A stretch of DNA of 35,458 bases from Chara braunii (taxonomy: Eukaryota > Streptophyta > Charophyceae > Charales > Characeae): positions 2,124,021 to 2,159,478 of the forward strand of contig BFEA01000002.1 in NCBI GenBank assembly GCA_003427395.1, written 5' to 3'. The notes under the pieces are model-generated. The model had not been told where the DNA came from. It made no database searches and saw nothing but the letters and a program-made list of their open reading frames with translations. This document shows, one piece after another, positions 9,291 to 20,181 of this stretch (the first letter of the stretch is position 1; each line of letters starts with the position of its first letter). The position numbers and the translations under genes were made by a program.

Positions 9291-10391
9291 CAATATGATA
9301 ACGATGAAGCCAGTATCAATGTCCCCACTCGATTGGGCGGAGACGCGCACCATTGGTTTAGCATGTACACGTGGATTGATGTTCCGACGTTCGAAAGAGA
9401 TTTCTTACACCGATTTGACTATATTCATCCCGAACAGGTATTCTTCCTAATCAAATATCGGGTGCAGAAGCCGCTTTAATCCGTAGCAGAATACCGAAGT
9501 CGATTCTACCGATTATTTATCAAATCACAGAGGGAAGAGACGGTTGGTAAGGAATTTTTCATCGACCGACTCCAAAGCCGAGCAATAAGGGTCAAATTGC
9601 GAAAGCAATTTCTGCCCATTACCCACAATTTACAACAAATAATGGATATCGCCGAGGAAATGGAGCGAAAGTTCGCTGCCAACTTCCTCAAAGGCGAGGA
9701 TCATGTTAAAGAGGGGGATACGTCCGAACTTATACGAGCACAAATGGAGCTCGCTGCGCTGCAGAACAAATTCGAAAACATAGGCTTTGTCGCAGGACCC
9801 GCCACCTACCTGGAGCCGGTCGGGGTGCAGAAGTCAATGGCCAACATTACCATCGGACCACCTGTTATGGCGTCTCCGGCTCCCCCATCCTTGAAGGCCG
9901 AAGAACCCAACGCTATCCTAGAGCTAACACGAACATTGGTAAACCTCATGCAGGAAAGTAAGAGGGAACAACGAGAATATAACGCCCGAATGGAAACACT
10001 ACTCCGCTCGATGCGCCCCATTACGGTTCGAGCTACTCCCATGGGAACGGGGGACGCACAGGCAGCAGGTGTTGTCGCAACCGGAACAGGGGCACGAGTC
10101 AACAGTTGCTACATGTGTCACCAACCAGGACACATAGCACGAGACTGTCCCAACCGACCTGCACCAGCCCGGATCGGACCAGCGCCAGCGGCCGCAGCAC
10201 CTATTGCTAACGGACCAGGAAGGGTAGCTACGATGGTAGAAGCGACCGACAGCGGTGCAGGCCCATCGGGGGTTACGAAGGAAGCCGCAGAGTTTATCGC
10301 ACTCGACCAATATATATCGCTAGGATACCCGAGCCTCGGAATGATCGGGGCTATCCAACCTGCCCCTGACAATAACGAGGTCTCAGAATGA
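9291..10391 (+). pseudogene. gag (retrotransposon capsid/nucleocapsid), one internal stop
   Basis: One frame runs from 9291 to the TGA at 10389, broken only by TAA at 9477-9479, so the intact part after the stop is about 300 codons. The upstream part shows the retrotransposon gag pattern: a GG(D)A..WF motif, then W, an FERDF motif and PEQVFF. The middle is helical and charged, as in capsid C-terminal regions. At 10107-10148 a CCHC zinc knuckle, C-x2-C-x4-H-x4-C with the usual aromatic and GH residues, is intact; it would bind nucleic acid when RNA is packaged. The C-terminal end is rich in Pro, Ala and Gly. The next frame (protease) is shifted relative to gag. Any start is uncertain: the frame is already open at the TAA of 9288. 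Confidence 0.85.
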
Positions 10392-10409
10392 AGGCCCTCC
10401 CCGAGTGAA

Positions 10410-11262
10410 ATGAAATCCGGAGGACCCGCGTTCGTTACGGAAGAAATCGATGTACTAGATATAGTGCGAGCACTGGATCACCGCATCCCCCTACCGATTG
10501 GACACTTCTTGTCCATTTCCGAGCAAGGCAAACCGAAGACGGTTTGCCCTCGCCAAACTAACAGCCGCAAACGGAAAGGCCCCCGCCAAAGATCCGAAGT
10601 CGGATGAGCCGAGCACCTTGGAACCCGTTCGGATGGGCCTGATTCGAAAAGATGATCACTTCCTACGGATCAGGACCCTACCATGGAGATCCGCGGAGTG
10701 TGACGTGGAAGTCTAGGGCAACCCCTATAGTGCAGTCCTCGACTCCGGAGCCGCGGTCCTGGCTATCTCCCTGCGGGTGGTCGAACAGGATGGAAGGCGG
10801 AAGGATGTGATTCCACTCGCAGAAGGCGATCATTTCGTCTCCGCTGATGAAGGTGAGATTCGAGTTGTCGGGAGGATGGCAAATGTCGCCTTCCGAATAG
10901 GAAAGGTCCACGCCTTAGGCGACGTAGTGGTCCTAAACGTGAACACGTACGATGTCCTCGTCAGATTGCCAGCATTCACTGCCTTGCAGGCCACGCTGGA
11001 CTTCGAGCGACGAGCAGTCATCCTCAAAAACACGGGAGGGAAGCAGTACACTGTTCCAATGTGCCTTACCCTCCGAACCACCTCGACATTTGAGCGACAA
11101 CGCCAAGAACCAGGTAAAACCCTACGAATGATGAGATGGCAAGAATCCATAGATGAATTGGACATTGAACCCATACCACCATCATCCACCTCCGAGAGCG
11201 AGGAAGAAACGAATCCTCAAATTCTCGAGCTGGCACGGCAGATAGTACACTACCCGCTTTGA
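10410..11262 (+). pseudogene. pol N-terminal part: retropepsin-type aspartic protease
   Basis: Residual pol sequence begins in the gag frame near 10410 and shifts by one base around 10540. From there one frame runs through TAG at 10714-10716 to TGA at 11260. The catalytic motif DSGA is intact at 10741-10752, preceded by the usual hydrophobic strand and followed by an AISL-like strand. Downstream, a VVGRM segment and an LGDVVVLNVNTYDVLVR segment fit the rest of a retropepsin fold with the flap and the second half. The protease would cleave the gag-pol polyprotein. The domain continues in frame, after a stop, into the RT segment. Confidence 0.75.
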
Positions 11263-11298
11263 CAAAAAACGACAAAAACTTTCGTTTTTACAGAAAAC

Positions 11299-12890
11299 AT
11301 GCGGCGAACTAAAGCGCTAATTATGGGAGAACCGCTAGTGCATATATCTAGACTGGCCGACTCTTGGGAACCCCCTCGAACCATATATGAGGCGGCCACT
11401 CCATTATTGCCAAGATACCATGACAAACGGTCCTTTTGCAATGTCTCGAAAATTCCTCCTAGTTCGTTGCTCACAACCGGGAAGGAAATCCGAATGTTAT
11501 GGAAAGGCGCCGAGGACTGGACTTCGGAACCCCCTGGGCTATACGACCTCGTCCCGTTTGATATTGGACTGAAAATCACGGAGAAAGTCGTGGACCCCTG
11601 GGATATCAAGGATGGTATTATCCCGGAGGAACACGTGGCAATTCGAGAAGAGGAAGCTCAGATGGTCACCACGGTCTTCTCTTGGCGCTCCGATAATCCG
11701 TTTATATCGTCCCCACCCAGAAAGAAGACCCCTGCTACCCGGATGAAACAGTTACCGGTCGTGATACGGGACTGTCACTACGAACTGCACGTGCCAGAGT
11801 ATGTGCCGGATGAGATACACGAAATCATCTCTAACATTTTGACGAAATATCAGGATGCGATTAGTGTAGAGGATGCGGACATCGGATTGTCCCTAGTCAT
11901 ACATCACGAGATCCAGACTGGCNCCCNCCCGCCGATTCACTGTAAACCGTATTGATATTCGTTGATTGAAAGACGAATGACCCTGGAGCGGATCAGGGAA
12001 TTCGAGGCCAACGGATGGATTGAGCCCGCTACAGGACCGTGGTCTTTCCCCGTGGTCTTAGTCCCCCTAAAGACCGGATTCATTCGCATTTGCATCGATT
12101 ACTGAAAATTGAATGATATCACGATCAAAGATGTGTACCCCCTCCCTCGGATTGATGATTTTCTGGATGCGATTGGGTGTGCTAACTATTTTAGCAAGTT
12201 CGACATCCGCCACGGGTTCCACCACATATTGGTTAAGGAAGAGGATCGTCCAAAAACGACATTCGTACTGTTCGAAGGCACGTGGCAATGAATTCGATGT
12301 CCTATGGGGATTTGCAATGCTCCGGCTACGTTCCAAAGAACGATTGAACGTGACTTTTCAGAACTTCGTTAACAAGACCCGGCTGACACAAGGAATGGTG
12401 AATTTTTGTGTCATCGTGTATATGGACGATATCCTGGTATACTCATACTCTTTTCACGGGCATGCGCAACATATCGAGTAGACATTTGGAGCGCTGCACG
12501 ATGAGGGCTTTAAAATCGCCCTGGAGAAAAACGAGTTTTTCCTTTCGGGAATCTCGTTCCTCGGGTACATGGTGACTCGGGGAGGCTTACGACCAGACTC
12601 TCGGAAGGTGGACGTTGTTCGAGACGCGCCCACGCCCACGTCGCTGACACAGGTCTGAGCCTTTCTGGGTTTGGCGTCCTACTACCGCCAATTTATCAAA
12701 GGTTTTGCGGCAATCGCACGGCCTTTGACGAATCTTTTGCGCAAGGACCTTACCGCTAACCTGGGATGGGAAATGTGAACGGGCCTTCTCCACTTTGAAG
12801 GAGGCCCTGGCCTCCGCGCCCATCTTTTAGTTCGCCTGGATCCTGGGAAGTCGTTCATCCTTATCAGTGAGCGCGCTCGGAATTTTGTTC
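11299..12890 (+). pseudogene. pol reverse transcriptase and start of RNase H (broken)
   Basis: One frame carries the N-terminal RT region from 11299, with stops at 11953, 12103 and 12289, and includes the PLPRIDD and SKFDIRHGFHHI motifs (first catalytic Asp) typical of Ty3/Gypsy RT. After a frameshift near 12355 the active-site YMDD is intact at 12419-12430, followed by an FLGY motif, a TRGGLRPD segment, an [12 protein letters not shown] thumb motif and the start of RNase H; stops lie at 12479, 12656 and 12776 and further shifts follow 12780. Two unresolved bases sit at 11923 and 11927. The catalytic residues survive but the frame is destroyed, so this is a relic. Confidence 0.85.
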
Positions 12891-12960
12891 GACAGTTAGG
12901 AATTCCGGAATCAACGGAACGCGGCGCAACCTTTCGCGCACGAATGTTCTCGGCCTCGCC

Positions 12961-14741
12961 ATGGAAGACTCTAGGAATTTTGTAGAAATATGGATAGGCG
13001 TTGGACTTTTTTTCTTTTCCCACGTCTACTTTTCGCGCTATATGGTGATTTCAATTTTTGAATTAGCGTAGGATTGGGAAAAACTGCACCTGTTTCGGTG
13101 CCCATTCTTCTTTTGCTGTTCGGCGCCATGCAAACGACCTCCCTCCTCCTTCTTTCCTGCGCCCCTCTCAGCGCCTTACCTCGTGCGCACATGCTTTCTC
13201 GCCCTCTCCCCCTGTAACTGTTTTTCTTTCTCCCTCCCCGCGCGCGCCCTTTTTCTCCTTCTTGATCATCTGAATCTTGGACCCGTTTCGCGCTATCCTT
13301 CGCACTCCTCTTCTTCCCGCTCCAAGAACCGTGCTCGAAAAACCCGGTCGATCCTCTCTTCCCATCTAGCCAAGGAGAAGCGCCGTGTAAGAGAAGATTC
13401 CCACTACGCAACGATTCTGATTGGCTGAGATCGAGTTGTGAGGGATCAACATGGCTTTCAACGGGCGATTACTCTCAAGCCCTCCCTTACCCTCCTCTAC
13501 CCTACTCTTCATCTTTCCCCGCATCTCTCTCCCTTCTTGCAACTATAAATTCCGCCAGCGCATCCGCAAATCTCTCTCTCAACTCGTCAGCCAGCGTCGG
13601 GGAAGCAGTGGCTAGATGATGTGTGTATAGTGCGAGTCGGAAAGTCCTGATGGGCCAACTGAAGACTGGCCGACTGTGCGCTAGATCGCCACGACAGACT
13701 GTGGGATCCGGGCAAGCCACGTCGAGGCTAAGTTGGCGGGGTGACGATCGCAGTGGTGGATGGTGACATGCGGCGGCCGAGATCGTCGGTGCATGAATGA
13801 GGATGAGTGATCCGAGTTGAGTGGATGACTGGCCCAGGGCCATGTTGGAATTTGGTGGCGAGTACGCCCCCCCCCCTTGTTGCGAATCCATTCTTTGGTG
13901 TGAGCTCATGGCGGTAAAGCCGAACCTTCTTTGCTTTTCCCGATCTCAATGTAACTCTTCCCTCATGGCTTGATATTCCCGCTTGTCTCGTCCTCCCTCC
14001 TTCTCTTCTCTCACTGATATGAATAACTGTGCATGATGAGTCAATTTTTTGCTTATGGAATGAGCATTTGTGAATGTGTGCTCGGAAGAACCTCCGAAAC
14101 TCTTCCATTAGTTTTTTGGGTAATCCCTGGACCTACTGAGAATTGATCGTCTTGTCTTGTGAACGGTGGATGCGCGTGTAGCGACCATCAACGATCTAAC
14201 GGGATTGTGATTACTTGCCTTTGACAGAACAAGGCAGGGGTATTGCATGTCTTCCGTCTTCGCACCTTCCACAGTGAATGTATGTATGGGATGGAAATGA
14301 TCGAGCACGAAACTCGTCTTGATTAGGATACTGTCCGGACAGATCGATGACAGGGGCAGTGTCGTTGGGATTTTGTTCGAGAATGCAAGAGCGTTCGGAT
14401 CTATTGATGTTGTGATTACGTAAGAATACCCCGGGAGCTGCCGTTCGGGACCCGCCGCCTATGCCATTTGCCTTATGTTGCACAACATATACAGCATACC
14501 CTCGTAGGATAATGAGGGACCCCAAAGCCACGTGCGATCGGTACACGTGAACAATGGCCGCGTCTCACCACACATGAGTTTTTGTCTCTCTCTCTGAACT
14601 TTCCTTTCCTTCTTCGTTCTTAGGAATTTTTTTTCTGCCTTTCTGATTGCATCGATAGGTTGTGTGCTTTTTTTTTTACTAGTATCGATTCTGGGCCTAC
14701 GATGAATGACTGAGGATATCTTTGGCGCCTGATTGATTGCC
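12961..14741. other. GC-rich non-coding stretch with weak promoter-like elements
   Basis: No gene recognised. Pyrimidine-rich runs at 13140-13330 and 13480-13560 are followed by a TATA-like element. A small hairpin (GCACC with GGTGC) lies near 13085-13105. Open frames on the minus strand (13502-14108) are overlapping and featureless. Confidence 0.4.
13412..13552 (+). promoter_or_regulatory. Possible Pol II promoter elements
   Basis: A CCAAT-box-like GATTGGCTGAG near 13420 and a TATA-like ACTATAAATT near 13541 lie about 120 bases apart in CT-rich sequence. No recognisable gene follows directly; the nearest supported frame starts at 14742. Matches this short occur by chance, so this is weak. 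Confidence 0.2.
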
Positions 14742-15116
14742 ATGTGGACTGACGGGCTGAACCCGACTAGGCGCCGGCCTCCCGTATCCCCACCTCGCCC
14801 TTTCCCGTATAACGAGGAAAAAACGCGCGTGTGTGAGTGGGACGTACGAGAAGTCGTCGCAAAGATCGGTGGGCAATATTACTTCCCTCCTGAAAATCGG
14901 TGTTCTGGGTTTGTCGGTGTTGGGTTTGTCATTATCGATACGCACTTCCCGCCATATTCGTTGTTACTACCGTTTAACGAGTTGATCGTCATCCCGTGGT
15001 CGGCAGTTTGGCCTAAAACTCTGTGTAGTGATTGCCAACGCTTCGATCACTACCAATCAAAGGGCTTCCACTACCGAGTAAGGAATGAGGACGAGCATAA
15101 AGAAAGGGCCGCGTGA
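14742..15116 (+). CDS. Unrecognised conserved ORF, copy 2 (CxxC-containing protein or relic)
   Basis: Open frame of 124 codons from the ATG at 14742 to TGA at 15114; an in-frame TTG at 14733 could extend it by three codons. It is homologous to 680-1198: gap-free over the 51 residues ending in FPP, then LLLP, IPW, a 3-residue indel, CxxC (LCSDC), Tyr and GF followed by basic residues. The N-terminus is Pro/Arg-rich, and the end is charged with Glu, Lys and Arg. Keeping frame while most residues differ argues for past selection on the protein. The family is unknown to me. Its downstream flank also matches that of copy 1. It could be the remains of a retroelement accessory ORF or of a dispersed gene family. 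Confidence 0.5.
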   Translation: MWTDGLNPTRRRPPVSPPRPFPYNEEKTRVCEWDVREVVAKIGGQYYFPPENRCSGFVGVGFVIIDTHFPPYSLLLPFNELIVIPWSAVWPKTLCSDCQRFDHYQSKGFHYRVRNEDEHKERAA

Positions 15117-15715
15117 CTAAGGCCGTCCACGTCAGATTCGGAACTGTGCAACGTGCGGCGTCGGGAGTTAGTCCGAAAACGATATACTAAGTACGTGCCC
15201 GCTCCCTTTCACTCCAAACGAAGAGCCGCGGCTCGGTGGGAGGTTCGACAGTATTTTCTGGATTGAATTCGAACTTTCCCGCGTCACGAATCCCGCGCGC
15301 ACTCCTTCGTAACCAGCGTTGCAACCGACCGGTTCGCTTACTTCATCAGACCAACACGGGGGATTTCAGTTCTGTCTGTGTCCCCACACTCAATTTCCCA
15401 AAAAATCCTTGGCACACCCCATCTTGCTGTTTTTCAGGGCCCCTTTCCGCACCCTTATTACTCCGAACGGAAGACAGCGCGGGGCGTGAGGTTGCGCGTC
15501 ACACGTGAGGCTTGGTAGAGATTGGGCATTGGGGTATAGGGTTGAGGCAGATAGGGTTGGGCCGCTGAAAGGCACCAAGGCAGGTGTTTTTCTCGGTCTG
15601 AATTCTCCTTTGAGCCAAGGTTCGAAAATAAAAGGGCCCTTTGAATTTAGTACTGCATAGATGTTTAGTTTCTTCCATTAGCCCTTTCGAGGCTGTTCCA
15701 TTAGTACTCGGTGCA
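15117..15715 (+). repeat. Downstream part of dispersed repeat, then non-coding
   Basis: 15378-15500 resembles 1285-1410 (same order of CCCCAC, AATCCTTG, CACACCCC, GGGCCCC, CTCCGAA, GCGTGAGGTTG). After GTGAGGTTG this copy lacks about eight bases that form the primer-site-like motif in copy 1. From 15510 to 15715 nothing is recognised. Confidence 0.5.
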
Positions 15716-15900
15716 GTTTGTTCTCAGATTGTTCTCAGCCGAAGCGGGGTAATGGCCCCGGTGCTTTAATACTTGTGTATTTTCATATCGGACGCTGGGC
15801 CCGGTTCCCAGCACGTGCTGCTCCCCACGAATAGATTGGAGCATGTTGTTCCCCCCCCCCAAAAAAAAAAAGAAAAAAAGAAAAAAGAAAAAAAAAGGAA
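15716..15900 (+). mobile_element. SINE-like unit, copy 1, with A-rich tail
   Basis: Carries the motif series GTTCTCAG, CGAAGC.GGGTAATGG, then GGACGCTGGGCCCGGTTCC, CAGCACGTGCTG, CTCCCCACGAATAGAT, followed by C10 and an A-rich tail at 15861-15898. The same series occurs at 22391-22617 (plus), and its 3' part at 23317-23456 (plus) and 17829-17960 (minus). A poly(A) end and dispersal in both orientations indicate a retroposed element. CAGCACGTGCTG is a perfect palindrome. Confidence 0.7.
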
Positions 15901-16275
15901 GAATTGTTGGGGTTTTGTGTGGTGTTTAGGAAATCAATCATCAAGTCATTGGGAGTTTTGTCAGAAGTGGAGAAAGAGGAGGGTTTAAGCCTTGTATTGA
16001 TGCAGCAGTCACATAAAAAGGCATGTGCGTTTTGCATTTTTACTCTTTTGCTAGACTGGAGCCATCACAATGGCAAATCCACAGTCCGGGTGGTTCACTC
16101 ACTACCACTGGGATGTAGCGCTTGCACCTTGATCTTTAAATTTAAAAAGAACAAAATCCTCGGATTTCAGAAAAAAGAAAAGAATATGAGCTGTGGACAA
16201 ATTCATTTAAAAAAAAAAAACACAACGCATTTGCTCACAGACACATCCACCTTGCCTAGTTGAATAAATTTGTGC

Positions 16276-16330
16276 TGCAGCTGGGCCCAACTGGGGCCAG
16301 GTGGAGGCTGCCTCGCTGGGCCCAGCTGCA
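16276..16330. repeat. 14-bp perfect inverted repeat
   Basis: TGCAGCTGGGCCCA at 16276-16289 and its exact reverse complement at 16317-16330 are separated by 27 bases, giving a GC-rich hairpin. It is too short for a typical plant microRNA precursor. Confidence 0.85.
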
Positions 16331-16684
16331 ATCCGTCCCACTACTCGACAAATCTGAAATGGGCGAGTGTATCTTGGTTCCAACATCACAAGATACTTTC
16401 TCGTTTTCACATTTGACAAGTGGTGAAGCAAGGCCTTCATGCTGTGTTTCCTCACATCAAATCAGAGTGACACAGAGATTCTAAAATACACGTCATCCAT
16501 TCCTTGGGGCCATGCCCTTGGGGGCAGTCAAAAGCATGGTAGGGGCACGATCAGACAGAGGAAGGATGAGAATTTCAGTGAGTTGGGGGAGTGGACAGTC
16601 AAGGTTGAGAAGTGCTGTAAATCTCACAGTCAGAGTGGAACAAGTTTGGTAGGGGAATGGGAAAGGGCGGATCACTCCGAGGGG

Positions 16685-16722
16685 AAGGATATGATAGGGG
16701 TTTAAGGATATGATAGGGGTTT
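16685..16722. repeat. 19-bp tandem duplication
   Basis: AAGGATATGATAGGGGTTT occurs twice in direct succession, at 16685 and 16704. Confidence 0.95.
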
Positions 16723-17164
16723 AACGGGACACTGGGGATGACTTAAGGATACAGCAGGGGTTTCAGGAAACACCGGAGGAAGGACTGGACTCTTTAATCG
16801 CACACCTTTCACATTCACTCAGATACAGGCACACAGGCTCATCATACAGATACAGAACTCACATCTCACATTCTTGCACTGATACCTAACACGTCATTCA
16901 CAGTAACTCACAGAAACTCGACCTTGCACACGCACATGCAGTCCATCACACACAACTCACATCTTAAACACTGACAGTTACTATCCAAACAGTCCCATGA
17001 CACTAGCATATCAACAAAAGCAGACGCGGACAGTACACCTTTTCACGGCTGCAATATAGAGAAATAGGACCTCTAAAGGAGGATAGAATGGGAACGACAC
17101 AGACAGAGCACTGGCCCTGCGATTGCCCAGACTGTACAAGCAGACCACACACGTATGCTCACTC

Positions 17165-17395
17165 CTTTTTTTTCTTTTCTCTTTTTTAAATCCCAGGTTG
17201 TTGTAAAAGCCGGACTCTGGACACACGGGGTTACTGCCACAGCTATTCGCTGTCCTGACACTCCGTTACGCTCCGCAAGACCACCTCCCTACCCATCCTC
17301 TCGGCAATTCTCCTTGTGCATCCCTATCCGTGCTATCCTACCTCAGTATTGAGTGCTCAGGACTATCACCATGCTGGGCAACTTGGAACAGACAG
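17165..17395 (-). mobile_element. Second SINE-like family, copy A
   Basis: On the minus strand a body of about 200 bases ends in an A-rich tail (T-rich on plus, 17165-17187). It aligns along its length with copy B at 20200-20431: shared blocks include GTTGTA, GACCACCTCCC, CCCATCCTC, TCCAACCTCAG or CCTACCTCAGT, and GGGCAACTTGGA or GGCAACTTGGA. Either a SINE or the 3' end of the LINEs next to it. Confidence 0.55.
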
Positions 17396-17828
17396 TTCGC
17401 AGCCAGGAGGCTGCACTTGTGTGGGTTCCATTTTCGTCGTTTCATGTTCTTTCTATTTTCGGTAAGGTCATGTAGTACAGCTTCGCTAGGACGGGTTCGT
17501 TTGGGGTCTCCGACAGCAGAAAATAGGGTCCGGTCGCAGTCGTCCTTAAGCCCGGTTGTAGGGCAGGTTATCTTGTCAAGGTCGTTGCAATTTAGTATAG
17601 GGCACCTTCCATTGTTTCCCTTTTGAGGGATAATAGTTTTTTCCCAATTGCAAACTGGCGGCGGGCGATTTGAGTCTGGGTGGGCGATTTGGGTCTGGGT
17701 CGTTTCCGCTTGTGTTTTTTTTGCTCTTCTACTGCATCTTCCCAGAAGTACAGTATCGAAGCAGTCTGCTCTTTACTAAGACCAAGTAACCAAATCTACA
17801 ACGGACTGCCCTGCCTCGTTGGCAGGTC

Positions 17829-18170
17829 TTTTTTTTTTTTTTAAACACGCACCCCCGCCAGTATTAGTGCTGCTGGTAAGAGCAGACACCACTAACACCT
17901 GGGGAGAGGCTCCATCTATTAGTGGGGAGCATCACCTGCTGGAAAACGGGTCCAGCGTCCCTTGAAAGAAACATGTCTTGAGAAGATGAGAACAGTGATT
18001 TGTGAGATCTGCCAGCATTGATTGCCCTGCAACCCAGGGGATTGACTGAGCAGATCCTGTGTAATATCCAGTAAAATAGCCATGTGTGAGCATGCAGGGC
18101 AGCCAAATCTCTTATGTATCTCTTCACCCTTATAAAAGGGCGTCAGATAAAACGCTAGGGACTGGTGCTA
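17829..18170 (-). mobile_element. SINE-like unit, copy 2, minus strand, with internal hairpin
   Basis: T-run 17829-17842 is the tail of a minus-strand unit. On the minus strand, 17960-17911 reads GGACGCTGGACCCG, then a CAGCAGGTG block and CTCCCCACTAATAGATGG, matching the plus-strand copies at 15790, 22533 and 23317. At 18006-18056 lies a hairpin (GATCTGC with GCAGATC outside, CCCTG with CAGGG inside) that recurs at 18309-18359. Confidence 0.6.
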
Positions 18171-18199
18171 ATCAGAGGAACCGCCCACTCCAAAACCAT

Positions 18200-18400
18200 G
18201 CTTAGTTGCAATCAGTTCCGTCATGCTCAATTGCTTTTAGAATACTCAAAAGATCCGCATTGACTACTTTTTTTGAGCTTGGACTACATCTTGACACACA
18301 GTTGTGGGATCCTGCCAGCATTGATGACCCTGGGGTCCAGGGGATTGATTGAGCAGGATACTGAAGCCGGGGGGACCTCTTCACCTTGAGTCAGGCGCCC
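18200..18400 (-). mobile_element. Related SINE-like fragment with the same hairpin
   Basis: Homologous to about 18000-18170: CCAGCATTGAT, CCAGGGGATTGA, CTCTTCACC and GGCGYC blocks recur in order. The hairpin stems are ATCCTGC with GCAGGAT (18309-18315, 18353-18359) and CCCTGG with CCAGGG (18328-18333, 18337-18342). Compared with the first copy, an extra pair has been added on both sides. A short T-run at 18267-18274 may be the remains of its tail. Confidence 0.5.
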
Positions 18401-18628
18401 GATATACATCTACATGCTAGTCCCTACTTCCTTTGTTCAACAAGTACTGTAGATACTGGGGCCTGTCCTCCCAGCCATATCTTTAGGTAGACCGGCCAGG
18501 TGTGAGGGGGGGATGGGGAGGCAGGTTCTGCGTCCAGGGGGCGACTGGGGCAGAGACCTAGTCCTCCTATTCCCTTCTCCATCCTGACCGATCCCACCCT
18601 GATTGAGATGGGCGGGCACCACAGTATC

Positions 18629-20100
18629 TCAGCCAAACCAGCTCAGCTCGACTAAGGTATTGTGTGATGGGGGGAAGAGATCAGGGAACTCAGAGGCCGG
18701 GGGAGTGATGTCGCTGGAGATTTCAGTCCATTTGTGGAAAAACAATCGATAATCCTTCTGAGATTTATCTAGGCGATCATTGCCATCCAAAAGCCAGCCA
18801 TCCCATTGTATCCATGCAATCCGTCCCCACTGTTCCCCCCCCAACCAGTCTATGCAGAATTTGTTTAGCTTTTGGGTAATGTCAGCTCTTTTTGTGAGAG
18901 CTCTCATTTCTTGTTCCTTCTTCTTCCACTGAGCTCTGATTACTGTTTCAATCCTGTCTTTGATCATTTCCGATGTTTCGCCACTTTCAACATAGGCATT
19001 CTCAAGTACTAGGATGCATCTGCGTCGCCAAATGGCCCATAACACAGCTTCCCTCCCAATCCTAAATAAGTTGGATGTGAAGGACGAGGATTGGGCAGTC
19101 CAGTGACCGGTTAGCAGGGCTCTCCATTCCCATGGCCAGTCTCTGTCTGTGTCTAAATGGGTCCAGACCCGGACCCATCCGCGCCATGTAAGAATAGAGG
19201 CGGGGCACTGCAGGAAGAGGTGCTCTATCGTCTCGTTGATCTTTCGAGAGGGGAAACCTTCCTTGCATGCATGGCACCAAGGGAGAGCCATCCCTTTCTG
19301 CTCCAGGTGGGTATGATCAATGAGCCATGCATTCGTTGGGAGGCAGCGATGGTTAATCTGCAATTGAAGCGACACAACCTTGGCTGGCTTATTTTTCACC
19401 TCTTTGAACCATTTAATGGGTTTCAGGTATTCCATTGGAACATTGAGGTGTCGTGCCCAGCGATCAACGATGCGATCTTTAAGATTTAGTCTAGTCTTGA
19501 GCATCCGTTAGGTCGCTTTAACTTCTAGTGTATGGAGGTACCGGTATTTGGGTCTTCCGTTTCTTGTTGGAATCTTCCATCTTCATCCCGCTATGTCCAT
19601 GGGAAGATCCTGTATTGGCACCTCTGGCCAGAATGCCACCCAGGATTCGTTTACGCTTAGGACTCTTACTCTGTGAAGGGTCTTAACATCGATCCAGAAG
19701 ACTTCATCCGACACCCCTCTGATCAGGTGATTTTGTTGTATTCGATAAAACAGGTTTACCAACACCTCCCCCGGTCTAACTGTTATTACTTGCCCCGCCC
19801 GGGTTGCATCGCCTCTTAACACCACCCAGTCTCCTTCCTCTACAGTTGGCCCCCGCCGAAGAGTCCGCACCCATGCGAGTGGAAGGGCAAAGAGGATCTG
19901 GTCTAGTCTTTCCCCAACTTTGTGGCATTGGGGGAGCTTCTCTCTCAGCTGCTCCTCTGAGAACCAGTCATTCTTGGACTGGTCCCATAGGTGCCCAATT
20001 CTTGTAATTCCGTTTTTCACCCATCCATTCCACGGGCTACATGAGCTGAGAAACACCCTCCCATGTCGATCCGTTACCCAGCGATTCCCAAAAAGTGGTT
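18629..20100 (-). pseudogene. LINE ORF2 C-terminal region with zf-RVT domain
   Basis: A minus-strand frame runs from about 20056 to the stop at 18629, broken by TAG at 19583-19585 and TAA at 19511-19513. The N-terminal part (19586-20056) has the post-RT region of plant-type LINEs: a W.NG segment, then ITRIGHLWD, then an EEQLREK segment. The part from 19504 contains the zf-RVT zinc-binding pattern: a CLPTNAWL segment, C77-x2-C80, then ETIEHLF and H95-x4-C100. The rest (residues about 110-291) is Trp- and Lys/Arg-rich with an RRRCILVLENA segment. The sequence upstream of 20056 shifts frame. The reverse transcriptase core is missing, so this is a 5'-truncated dead copy, as is usual for LINEs. 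Confidence 0.8.
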
Positions 20101-20181
20101 GACGAGCAACTTCTTCCCACCTTTCCGGATCGTTGGCAGAACTTACTAAGAAAAGAAAAAGAAAATAAAAACATGACTTTC

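Larger units (their letters stand above)
9291..12960 (+). mobile_element. Degenerate Ty3/Gypsy-type retrotransposon (gag-protease-RT-RNase H start)
   Basis: Gag, aspartic protease and reverse transcriptase signatures follow each other on the plus strand in Metaviridae order. The unit carries at least eight in-frame stops and several frameshifts, and it stops inside RNase H near 12870-12960. Integrase is absent. No matching pair of long terminal repeats is visible; the related segments at 680-1410 and 14742-15510 lie on either side but are too diverged from each other to be a recent LTR pair. It is a dead copy. Confidence 0.85.
15901..17164. other. Non-coding stretch with minor repeats
   Basis: No gene recognised. 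It contains a 14-bp inverted repeat (16276-16330), a 19-bp direct duplication (16685-16722) and a CA-rich section rich in CACA and ACTCACA (about 16800-16990). Confidence 0.5.

Noticed and set aside
8829-9353. 174-codon minus-strand ORF
   Set aside because: It is antisense to the inverted repeats and gag start, and overlaps other open frames without homology signs.
9806-10372. Minus-strand ORFs of 84-103 codons
   Set aside because: They are shadows of the gag frame, which carries the CCHC knuckle on the plus strand.
12971-13411. 146-codon basic minus-strand ORF
   Set aside because: Low-complexity Lys/Arg/Gly product of a CT-rich plus strand; no homology signs.
680-15510. One 14.8-kb LTR element bounded by the two related segments
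   Set aside because: The segments differ far more than the two LTRs of one insertion normally would, and one lacks the primer-site bases.
16276-16330. microRNA precursor
   Set aside because: The perfect stem is only 14 bp, shorter than needed for a standard plant-type precursor.
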